Shown here piece after piece: positions 1 to 5,411 of a stretch of 10,146 nt of DNA. Numbering within the stretch: position 1 is the stretch's first letter; each line of letters starts with the position of its first letter. Source of the stretch: Spirochaetaceae bacterium (GTDB taxonomy: Bacteria > Spirochaetota > Spirochaetia > Treponematales > Breznakiellaceae); the NCBI GenBank assembly GCA_031288215.1, contig JAITRV010000117.1, forward strand, positions 1-10,146, given 5' to 3'. Made by a program: the position numbers and the translations under genes. The notes under the pieces were generated by a model. It worked only from the letters and a program-made list of their open reading frames with translations, was not told the origin of the DNA and did no database searches.

Positions 1-54
1 TTAACCGTTTTTTAACACAATCCTCATCTTCCCCTCACACGCAGCCGGTATGGT
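1..54 (+). promoter_or_regulatory. Possible PHO box and promoter upstream of pstB
   Basis: Four similar units lie in the same phase, 11 bp apart: TTAACC (1-6), TTAACA (12-17), CTCATC (23-28) and CTCACA (34-39). PhoB-family regulators bind tandem direct repeats with 11-bp periodicity, and in enterobacteria the PHO box stands in for the -35 about 10 bp upstream of the -10. Here a -10-like TATGGT lies at 49-54, beginning 10 bases after the last unit. The units are divergent, and the array meets the window edge, so the upstream part is unseen. The gene further upstream (expected pstA) is not visible. A downstream phoB-phoR pair makes this placement sensible. This is inference from spacing and context. 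Confidence 0.35.
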
Positions 55-82
55 AAGCCCATCTTAATCGGGAAAGGGGCCT

Positions 83-901
83 ATGGGCAAAAGCACGGAG
101 CCTGCGGGGGCTCACATCGAGGGGGCCGAAATCGAAACCCCTCGGACCGAAGGGTCCAAACTGGACATCCGGAACCTCAACCTCTATTACGGGGATTTCC
201 AGGCCCTCAAGGGCATTGACTTTACCCTGAATCCCCGGGAAATCGCCGCCCTGATCGGGCCTTCGGGCTGCGGGAAGTCCACCTTTATCCGGGTCCTGAA
301 CCGGATGAACGATCTGGTCCCCTCCTGCCGTATCACCGGGGATGTTCTTCTGGACGGGGCGGATATTTACGGGAGCATAGACGTGACGGAACTGCGCAGC
401 CGGGTGGGGATGGTCTTCCAGAAGCCCAACCCCTTCAACATGAGCATCTTCGACAATATCGCCTACGGCCCCCGGATGCGGGGGCTTCGGGACAAGCACC
501 TCCTGGCGGAACTGGTGGAAACCTCCCTGGTCAAGTCCGCCCTCTGGGGCGAGGTCAAGGACCGGCTCAGGAAAAGCGCCCTGAGCCTCTCCGGGGGCCA
601 GCAGCAGCGGCTCTGTATCGCCCGGAGCATCGCCATGGAACCGGAAATCATCCTGATGGACGAGCCCACCAGCGCCCTGGACCCCCTGGCCACGGGGAGG
701 ATCGAGGAACTCATGGTGGATCTGAAACGGGATTACACCATCATCATCGTCACCCATGCCATGCACCAGGCTTCACGGATAAGCGACCGCACGGCCTTCT
801 TCCTTTTGGGGGAACTCATCGAGTACCGCGATACCAAGGAAGTGTTCACCGATCCGGCGGACAAGCGGACCGAGGATTATATATCCGGCCGCTTCGGATA
901 A
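83..901 (+). CDS. pstB: Phosphate ABC transporter ATP-binding protein PstB
   Basis: This is the ATPase subunit of the high-affinity phosphate importer PstSCAB; it acts on the cytoplasmic face of the membrane bound to PstA and PstC. All ABC ATPase motifs are intact in the 272 residues: Walker A GPSGCGKST (59-67), Q-loop in VFQKPNPF (Q113), signature LSGGQQQR (169-176), Walker B IILMDEP with catalytic Glu194, and the H-loop His225. The KPNPF after the Q-loop is typical of PstB and separates it from generic ABC ATPases. The first 25 or so residues are a polar extension ahead of the usual start of the fold. The ATG follows a purine-rich GGAAAGGGG (71-79). The next gene is phoU, 32 bp away, as in many pst operons. 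The transporter subunits PstS, PstC and PstA would lie upstream, outside the window. Confidence 0.96.
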   Translation: MGKSTEPAGAHIEGAEIETPRTEGSKLDIRNLNLYYGDFQALKGIDFTLNPREIAALIGPSGCGKSTFIRVLNRMNDLVPSCRITGDVLLDGADIYGSIDVTELRSRVGMVFQKPNPFNMSIFDNIAYGPRMRGLRDKHLLAELVETSLVKSALWGEVKDRLRKSALSLSGGQQQRLCIARSIAMEPEIILMDEPTSALDPLATGRIEELMVDLKRDYTIIIVTHAMHQASRISDRTAFFLLGELIEYRDTKEVFTDPADKRTEDYISGRFG

Positions 902-933
902 GGCTGCCATGGGAGGATACTAAAGGGAACGGC

Positions 934-1593
934 ATGAATACACGGATAGTTTTTTTGGAAGAATTGACCCGCCTGCGCCACGACATCCTGATCATGGCAT
1001 CCCGGGTGGAAGAAGACCTGGGAAAGGCCCTGGCGGCCCTGAGAACGGCGGACCCGGAACTGGCCCGGGAGGTAAAGGCCGACGACGCGGTGATCAACGC
1101 GATGCAGCTCAAGATCGAGGATCAGGCGGCCATCCTCATTGCCACCCAGCAGCCGGTGGCCCGGGACCTGCGGGAGATGGTAACCATCTTCAAGATCACC
1201 GGGAACCTGGAACGCCTGGGGGACTACGCGGTGCATACCGCCAAGGCGGCGATCAAGTTCGCCGGGGATCCCCCCTTCCGTTCCCTGGAACGGCTGGAGC
1301 GCATGGGCGAGACGGGGAAGGAAATGCTCCGGGCCGCCATCGACGCCTACCTCGGCCAGGACGGCCAGGCCGCCCGGGCCGCCGCGGCCCTGGACGACCG
1401 GATCGACGGGGAACACAAGGCCCTCACCGAGGAGACCCTGGAACTGATGAAGGAACATCCCGAACTGATAAAAAAGGCGGTCCGCCTCCTCAATACCTCG
1501 GGCTTTCTCGAACGCCTGGGGGATCACGTAACCAATATATGCGAAGCGATCATATATATGATAGAAAGTAAACATGAAGAACTCAACGAGTAG
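934..1593 (+). CDS. phoU: Phosphate signalling protein PhoU
   Basis: PhoU is a peripheral cytoplasmic protein that couples Pst transporter activity to the PhoR kinase and keeps the Pho regulon off when phosphate is plentiful. The 219-residue product is all-helical in appearance and has the two internal repeats of the family, each with the metal-binding ERLGD motif (93-97 and 193-197; the second reads ERLGDHVTNICE). Length matches the family (about 215-240). The ATG has AAAGGGA (922-928) five bases upstream; a second purine block GGGAGGA (911-917) is too far to decide the start. It sits between pstB and the phoB-phoR pair, so transporter, coupling protein and two-component system are all clustered. 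The 3' end is followed at once by a tandem repeat rather than a terminator. Confidence 0.95.
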   Translation: MNTRIVFLEELTRLRHDILIMASRVEEDLGKALAALRTADPELAREVKADDAVINAMQLKIEDQAAILIATQQPVARDLREMVTIFKITGNLERLGDYAVHTAKAAIKFAGDPPFRSLERLERMGETGKEMLRAAIDAYLGQDGQAARAAAALDDRIDGEHKALTEETLELMKEHPELIKKAVRLLNTSGFLERLGDHVTNICEAIIYMIESKHEELNE

Positions 1594-1594
1594 G

Positions 1595-1650
1595 TTGGGT
1601 GGATTGAGTTGGGTGGATTGAGTGGGGTAGATTGAGTGGGGTGGATTGAG
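1595..1650. repeat. 14-bp tandem repeat, four units, between phoU and phoB
   Basis: Four contiguous 14-bp units fill most of the phoU-phoB gap: TTGGGTGGATTGAG (1595-1608), the same again (1609-1622), TGGGGTAGATTGAG (1623-1636) and TGGGGTGGATTGAG (1637-1650). A decayed part continues to about 1680 (CGGGTTGAG, TTGGATTGG). It begins one base after the phoU stop codon. Near-identity of the units suggests recent expansion. The 7-mer AACTCAA at the phoU end (1580-1586) is complementary to TTGAGTT (1604-1610), a weak hairpin with no T run. Confidence 0.9.
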
Positions 1651-1692
1651 ACCTGAGCGGGTTGAGAAGGTTAAGTTGGATTGGAGGGCGCC

Positions 1693-2409
1693 GTGGAGAA
1701 AACGGTCATTCTGATTATTGAAGACGATCCGGATATCCGGGAAATGCTGGCCTTCTCCATGGGCCGGGAGGGCTGGCGGCTCCTCCCGGCAAAGAGCGGC
1801 GAGGAGGGGCTGGGGCTTTTGAAAAAGGAAGGGGCCGCCTGCGTCATCCTGGACATCATGCTCCCCGGCATGGACGGCTTCAGGGTGCTGAAAAAACTCA
1901 AGGGGGATCCCTTCTTCCGGACTATCCCGGTGATCATGACCACCGCCCGGGGGGAAGAGGCGGACATCGTGGCGGGGCTGGAACTGGGGGCGGATGACTA
2001 CGTGGTCAAGCCCTACAGCCCCAAGGTCCTGGTCGCCCGGGTCCGGGCCGCCCTGCGGCGGCTTGAGGATTCGGCGGATAAGGCCGGGGAACGGACCGCC
2101 TGGCAGCAAGGGAAGCTCCGGCTCGACGCGGCCCGCCACGAGGCCCGGTACGGGGATCGGGCCCTGGATCTTTCCGCCACCGAATTCGCCCTGCTCCAGC
2201 ATTTTCTGTCCTACCCCGACCGGGTTTTCTCCCGGAACCAGATCATCGCCGCCATCCGGGGGCCCGACTATCCCGTGACGGACCGCGCCGTGGACGTGCA
2301 GATCCTCGCCCTCCGGAAAAAACTGGGGGAAGCCGGGGAAACCATCGAAACTATCCGCGGCGTTGGATACCGCTTGAGAGGAGTTGCCGCCTATGAAGAC
2401 CATATTTAG
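1693..2409 (+). CDS. phoB: Phosphate regulon response regulator PhoB (OmpR/PhoB family)
   Basis: This is a DNA-binding response regulator, predicted to be phosphorylated by the adjacent kinase and to activate phosphate-starvation genes. The receiver domain (about 1-122) has acidic pocket residues D11 and D12, phospho-acceptor D54 in VILDIMLPGMDG, T83 and K106 (VVKPY). The winged-helix effector domain (about 138-230) ends with TDRAVDVQILALRKKLG and the family-typical IRGVGYRL. I chose the GTG at 1693, giving 238 residues, because GGAGGG (1683-1688) precedes it at suitable distance and the product begins MEKTVILIIEDD, as PhoB proteins do. The in-frame TTG at 1681 would swallow that ribosome binding site. 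The coding region overlaps the next gene by 17 bp. PhoB is assigned over other OmpR-family members from the pstB-phoU context. Confidence 0.9.
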   Translation: MEKTVILIIEDDPDIREMLAFSMGREGWRLLPAKSGEEGLGLLKKEGAACVILDIMLPGMDGFRVLKKLKGDPFFRTIPVIMTTARGEEADIVAGLELGADDYVVKPYSPKVLVARVRAALRRLEDSADKAGERTAWQQGKLRLDAARHEARYGDRALDLSATEFALLQHFLSYPDRVFSRNQIIAAIRGPDYPVTDRAVDVQILALRKKLGEAGETIETIRGVGYRLRGVAAYEDHI

Positions 2410-4294
2410 TAAGAGTTTCACCGTTCTCCTGCTGACCGCCCTCGCCATGGCCCTGATCTTTACCGTATCGGTGCTTATCTTCATGGATTCCCTGTACTAT
2501 GAGACCAATACCCGGAACCTCCTGGATACCGCCCACGTCCTGCGCCCCGGCCCCGGCCCCGGCCCCGGCCCTGGCCCCTGGGGGGCTTTTCTTGAAGCGA
2601 TAGGGGACAGCCCGGGGAAGGCCGCGGCTCCGCCGCCATCTGAGCGTTCCCCGATCCCGGAAGAAGGCGCTACGCTACCCGCAAGGGAAGCCCCCCTGGG
2701 GCCCTTCCGGGTTACCCTGATCGGGACCGACGGCGAGGTTATTGCCGACTCCGCCATCGGGGATGCCGGGGGAATCGTGAACCACCGGGACCGGCCGGAG
2801 GTCCGGGCGGCCCTGGAGGGCCGGGAGGGCAGCGCCCGGCGGCCTTCCGCCAGCCTGGGATCCCCCTTCATCTACGCGGCCCTGCCCCTGTACGGAAGCG
2901 CCGGGGAAATCCGGGGGGTCTTCCGCCTCTCCCGCCTGGTGCCCAGCTTCCGGCAGCGCATCGCCTCCGCCGCCCTCCCGTTCCTCGGCCTGGCGGTCCT
3001 GACGGTCCTTGCCGCCGCGGGGGCGATCCTCCTCTTCTCCCTCTCCCTCTCCCGGTCCCTGAACCGCCTGGTAGCAATCGCCGCCCCGGTCCCGGAAGGC
3101 CCGGAGGGGCCCTCCCTGCCGCCCTTCTCGCCGGAGGCCGCCGCCCTGCTTCCCCGGGAACCCCGGGAATTTATCGCCCTGGAGACCGCCCTGAGAACCA
3201 TGGCGGCGGAACTCTCCCGCCGTATCGCCGAGGCCCGATCCGAAGGCCGCCGGCTGGAAACCATCCTGAACGGCATGACCGAAGGGGTCCTGGCCGTGAA
3301 CGGGACCCTGGCCTTGTACCTGGCGAACCCCCAGGCCCGCCGGATATTCGCCCTGGGGGAAGACCCCTTGCCGGCCCTGTCCCTCCTGGAGGCGACCCAT
3401 TCCACCGAACTGGAAGCGGCGGCCCGCCGGGTGCTGGGGGGGAACACCCCGGAAGAACTCCAGATCAAGCGTTTCAGCGCCGCCGCGGCCCAGCACTTCC
3501 GGGTCTTTGCGGCCCCCCTCAAGGCCGCGGGAGTCGCGGCCGACGGGGTGGTGATGGTGATGAGCGACGTGACCCGGCTGGTCAAGCTGGAACAGATCCG
3601 CAAGGATTTCGTGGCCAACGTTTCCCACGAACTGCGGACCCCCATCCAACTGGTCAAGGGCTTCTCCGAAACCCTGCTGGAGTCCCCCCCGGAGGAAAGC
3701 GCCGAGATCCGCCGCTGCATTGAAATCATCCACAAGAACGCCCAGGGCATGGAGAACCTGACCAACGACCTGCTCACCCTGGTAAGCCTGGAAGAGCCCG
3801 GGGCCCCCCGGCCGGGAATGGCGGAGCTTGATGTGGCGTCCCTGCTGGAGGAGGCGGTCCAGGCGGTGGCCCTCCAGGCGAAGAAAAAGGATATAGGGAT
3901 AGAGGTCCGCTGTCCCCCGGAGCTTACGGCAAAGCTCTACGGTTCTTTTATCGTCCAGGGAATCGTCAACCTCCTGGACAATGCCGTCAAGTATTCCCCG
4001 CCGGGCTCCCGGGTATGGGCATCTGCCGGGGCCGAGGGGGACGAACTGGTTATCGAGGTACGGGATCAGGGTATCGGGATTCCCCCGGAGCACCAGGAGC
4101 GGATCTTTGAGCGCTTCTACCGGGTGGACCGTTCCCGCAGCCGGGAGGCCGGGGGCACCGGCCTCGGCCTCTCCATCGTCCGGCATATTGCCCTGGTACA
4201 CCAGGGCCGGGCGGAGGTCGAGAGCCACGCGGGGGAAGGGTCGGTTTTCAGGATTCGGCTTCCCCGGACCCCGGCGGAGCGATCCCCGGCTTGA
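2393..4294 (+). CDS. phoR: Phosphate regulon sensor histidine kinase PhoR
   Basis: This is a membrane histidine kinase, 633 residues from the ATG at 2393. That ATG has AGAGGAG (2377-2383) nine bases upstream, whereas the in-frame TTG at 2384 directly abuts the purine block. Layout: transmembrane helix 9-32; extracytoplasmic region about 33-192, including a Pro-Gly repeat (52-63) and a small sensor-like segment; second helix 193-218; divergent HAMP-like linker with Pro-rich insert (about 216-284); PAS domain (about 285-395, ILNGMTEGVLAVNGTLALYLANPQA); H-box SHELRTP with phospho-acceptor His412; N-box NLLDNAVKYSP (526-536); G1 DQGIGI (558-563); F-box IFERFYR (571-577); G2 GGTGLGL (587-593). All catalytic motifs are intact. 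It overlaps phoB by 17 bp, so the two are probably translationally coupled. The specific name rests on the pst/pho context and the PAS architecture. Confidence 0.9.
   Translation: MKTIFSKSFTVLLLTALAMALIFTVSVLIFMDSLYYETNTRNLLDTAHVLRPGPGPGPGPGPWGAFLEAIGDSPGKAAAPPPSERSPIPEEGATLPAREAPLGPFRVTLIGTDGEVIADSAIGDAGGIVNHRDRPEVRAALEGREGSARRPSASLGSPFIYAALPLYGSAGEIRGVFRLSRLVPSFRQRIASAALPFLGLAVLTVLAAAGAILLFSLSLSRSLNRLVAIAAPVPEGPEGPSLPPFSPEAAALLPREPREFIALETALRTMAAELSRRIAEARSEGRRLETILNGMTEGVLAVNGTLALYLANPQARRIFALGEDPLPALSLLEATHSTELEAAARRVLGGNTPEELQIKRFSAAAAQHFRVFAAPLKAAGVAADGVVMVMSDVTRLVKLEQIRKDFVANVSHELRTPIQLVKGFSETLLESPPEESAEIRRCIEIIHKNAQGMENLTNDLLTLVSLEEPGAPRPGMAELDVASLLEEAVQAVALQAKKKDIGIEVRCPPELTAKLYGSFIVQGIVNLLDNAVKYSPPGSRVWASAGAEGDELVIEVRDQGIGIPPEHQERIFERFYRVDRSRSREAGGTGLGLSIVRHIALVHQGRAEVESHAGEGSVFRIRLPRTPAERSPA
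2545..2574. repeat. Hexanucleotide CCCCGG repeat inside phoR
   Basis: Four perfect CCCCGG units (2545-2568) and a fifth reading CCCTGG (2569-2574) lie in tandem. In the phoR frame they encode alternating Pro and Gly at residues 52-63, just outside the first membrane helix. The opposite strand has four evenly spaced GGGG tracts, a potential G-quadruplex. Gain or loss of one unit adds or removes two residues without a frameshift. Confidence 0.9.
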
Positions 4295-4320
4295 CGTACT
4301 TCTCCCTTTCATCGTATAAT
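4291..4320 (+). promoter_or_regulatory. Sigma-70-type promoter of the rplU operon
   Basis: TTGACG (4291-4296, 5 of 6 to the -35 consensus) and TATAAT (4315-4320, perfect -10) are 18 bp apart. The -35 overlaps the phoR stop codon (TGA, 4292-4294). The expected start of transcription is near 4327, about 23 bases before the rplU start codon. No terminator lies between phoR and this promoter, so pho transcripts may also read into rplU. Confidence 0.75.
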
Positions 4321-4321
4321 G

Positions 4322-4340
4322 TCATACTATCACAGTATGA
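4322..4340 (+). promoter_or_regulatory. Perfect 7-bp inverted repeat at the rplU transcription start and ribosome binding site
   Basis: TCATACT (4322-4328) and AGTATGA (4334-4340) are exact inverse complements around ATCAC (4329-4333). The repeat starts two bases after the TATAAT box, and its right arm takes in the first two bases of the rplU ribosome binding site GAGGA (4339-4343). It could be a DNA operator or a small 5'UTR hairpin influencing L21 translation; no T run follows, so a terminator is unlikely. Confidence 0.5.
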
Positions 4341-4349
4341 GGATGTTAC

Positions 4350-4661
4350 ATGTACGCATTAATGGAATTTAAGGGCAAACAGTACAAGGCCGAGAAGGGC
4401 GCCCTGGTTAAGGTTGACAGGGTTGACGCCGAACCGGGCGCCGCCGTGAATATAGATTCGGTGCTGCTCCTCTCGGGGGATACGGTAACGGTGGGGGCTC
4501 CCTATGTCCGGGGCGCCCAGGTCCGGGCGGTGGTGGAGGGCCACGAGAAGGGGCGGAAGATCGTCGTCTTTAAGTACAAGCCCAAGAAGGATTACCGCCG
4601 CAAGCAGGGGCACCGCCAGAATTACTCGATCCTTAAAATTGAGGACATCACGGGCGTTTAA
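4350..4661 (+). CDS. rplU: 50S ribosomal protein L21
   Basis: This is a primary rRNA-binding protein of the large subunit that contacts 23S rRNA. The 103-residue product has the usual L21 length and the diagnostic C-terminal segment IVVFKYKPKKDYRRKQGHRQ (71-90), preceded by the typical N-terminal YALMEFKGKQYKAEKG. The start has GAGGA (4339-4343) six bases upstream. It is the first gene of the predicted ribosome-biogenesis operon. Its stop codon (4659-4661) runs into an AAGGCGG that serves the duplicated prp start just downstream. The order L21, Prp-like protein, L27, Obg is widespread in bacteria. Confidence 0.97.
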   Translation: MYALMEFKGKQYKAEKGALVKVDRVDAEPGAAVNIDSVLLLSGDTVTVGAPYVRGAQVRAVVEGHEKGRKIVVFKYKPKKDYRRKQGHRQNYSILKIEDITGV

Positions 4662-4667
4662 GGCGGC

Positions 4668-4797
4668 CCATCAAGGCGGCGGCGATGATACGGATGAACG
4701 CGGCCCCGGCCGGGGCGGGGGGATGCTCCGGTTTGGCGCGCCGTCCATCAAGGCGGCGGCGATGATACGGATAAGCGCGGTCCTGGACGAGGCGGGG
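4668..4797. repeat. Partial tandem duplication (77-bp offset) spanning the prp start
   Basis: Copy A (4668-4720) and copy B (4745-4797) align without gaps. The first 28 bases are identical (CCATCAAGGCGG through ATGATACGGAT), the first 36 have 34 matches, and the full 53 have about 47 matches by hand count. Each copy carries the same AAGGCGGCGGCG ribosome binding region and an ATG ATA CGG start. Copy B is the real prp start; copy A is now a separate short reading frame. The offset of 77 is not a multiple of three, so the copies are in different frames. Confidence 0.88.
4685..4765 (+). CDS. 26-codon leader ORF, degenerate copy of the Prp N-terminus
   Basis: The upstream copy of the duplication opens with ATG at 4685, with the same AAGGCGG region ahead of it as the true prp start. 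It encodes MIRMNAAPAGAGG and then an Arg-rich end, closing at a TGA (4763-4765) that overlaps the prp ATG (4762-4764) as ATGA. The first 13 residues align with Prp MIRISAVLDEAGI. It is most simply a by-product of the duplication, but the overlap could couple its translation to prp. Whether it is translated cannot be judged from sequence. There is no reason to expect a functional peptide. Confidence 0.35.
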   Translation: MIRMNAAPAGAGGCSGLARRPSRRRR

Positions 4798-5103
4798 ATC
4801 CTCAGGGCCTGCACGGTAACCGGACATGCCGGGGCGGGGCCGTGGGGGGAGGATGTCGTCTGCGCCGCCGTGTCGATCCTGACCAGGACCGCCCTGCGGA
4901 CCCTCCTGGACAGGGAGGGAATCAGCGTCCGGGGTGAAAATACCCCGGAGCGGGGAATTTTTCAGATGGAACTGGACTATACCGGGGCGGGGAGGGAATT
5001 TCTTGCCGCCGTGGGGCTTTTTCTGATGGAAGGGCTGGTCTCGGTGTGTGAAGATTACCCCGATTATTGTGTTATGACGATTCATACGGAACGGAGGAAT
5101 TAA
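4762..5103 (+). CDS. prp: Prp-like ribosomal-processing cysteine protease (YsxB family)
   Basis: The 113-residue product belongs to the small family encoded between rplU and rpmA. In Staphylococcus the family member Prp removes an N-terminal extension from L27. The catalytic pair is visible in GHAGAGPWGEDVVCAAVS: His22 and Cys34, with the usual GHA and DVVCAAVS contexts. The start at 4762 is chosen because MIRISAVLDEAG matches where family members begin. An in-frame ATG at 4723 (MLRFGAPSIKAAA then MIRIS) lies inside duplicated DNA and would add 13 residues. The ribosome binding site AAGG (4750-4753) is modest and eight bases away; the overlapping leader stop codon may help initiation. Only one base separates it from rpmA. 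The oddity is that the L27 beside it has no cleavable extension, so its substrate here is uncertain. Confidence 0.82.
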   Translation: MIRISAVLDEAGILRACTVTGHAGAGPWGEDVVCAAVSILTRTALRTLLDREGISVRGENTPERGIFQMELDYTGAGREFLAAVGLFLMEGLVSVCEDYPDYCVMTIHTERRN

Positions 5104-5104
5104 T

Positions 5105-5368
5105 ATGGCCCGAAAGAGAGGCGGCAGCGGCGCAAAAAACGGCCGGGATTCAAACCCCCAATACCTGGGGATCAAGGCATCGGGGGATAGCTTAGTAAAG
5201 GCGGGGACCATCATCGTGCGGCAGCGGGGAACCAAGATCCACCCCGGCCCCAATGTCGGCTGCGGGGGGGATTATACCCTCTTTGCCAAGGTGGACGGCA
5301 GGGTTGCCTTCTCCACCCGCCGGGGCAGGAAACTGGCCGGGGTCATTCCTGCGGCATCTGCCCGGTAG
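5105..5368 (+). CDS. rpmA: 50S ribosomal protein L27
   Basis: L27 sits near the peptidyl-transferase centre, with its N-terminus reaching the P-site tRNA. The 87-residue product starts MARKRGGSGAKNGRDSNPQYLG and contains the family signature from GTIIVRQRGTKIHPG to NVGCGGDYTLF (34-60). GGAGG (5093-5097) lies seven bases before the ATG, a clear start. In-frame codons upstream read R F I R N G G I N after a TGA at 5075-5077, with no ATG, GTG or TTG. So the LNLQFFASKKG-like extension that Prp cleaves in Firmicutes is absent. A short C-terminal tail (IPAASAR) follows the conserved core. Confidence 0.97.
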   Translation: MARKRGGSGAKNGRDSNPQYLGIKASGDSLVKAGTIIVRQRGTKIHPGPNVGCGGDYTLFAKVDGRVAFSTRRGRKLAGVIPAASAR

Positions 5369-5411
5369 ATCCGCCGCGGAGCAGATCCCGGGCCTTCTAT
5401 GACAGGGAGCC

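Noticed and set aside
1580..1610. Terminator at the end of phoU
   Set aside because: Only a 7-bp stem with a 17-base loop, no T run, and one arm lies inside the tandem repeat.
877..2484. Long minus-strand open frame (535 codons) opposite phoU and phoB
   Set aside because: It runs antisense to two clear genes, crosses the tandem repeat as low-complexity PTQSTQLNPP, and shows the Gly/Pro/Arg-rich composition of a GC-rich shadow frame.
2675..4312. Long minus-strand open frame (545 codons) opposite phoR
   Set aside because: It is antisense to an intact histidine kinase, has shadow-like composition and no recognisable motifs, and would start across the rplU promoter.
4504..4761. Longer Prp frame beginning inside rplU
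   Set aside because: Same frame as Prp, but the added 86 residues are an out-of-frame reading of rplU and duplicated DNA; Prp family proteins start at MIRIS.
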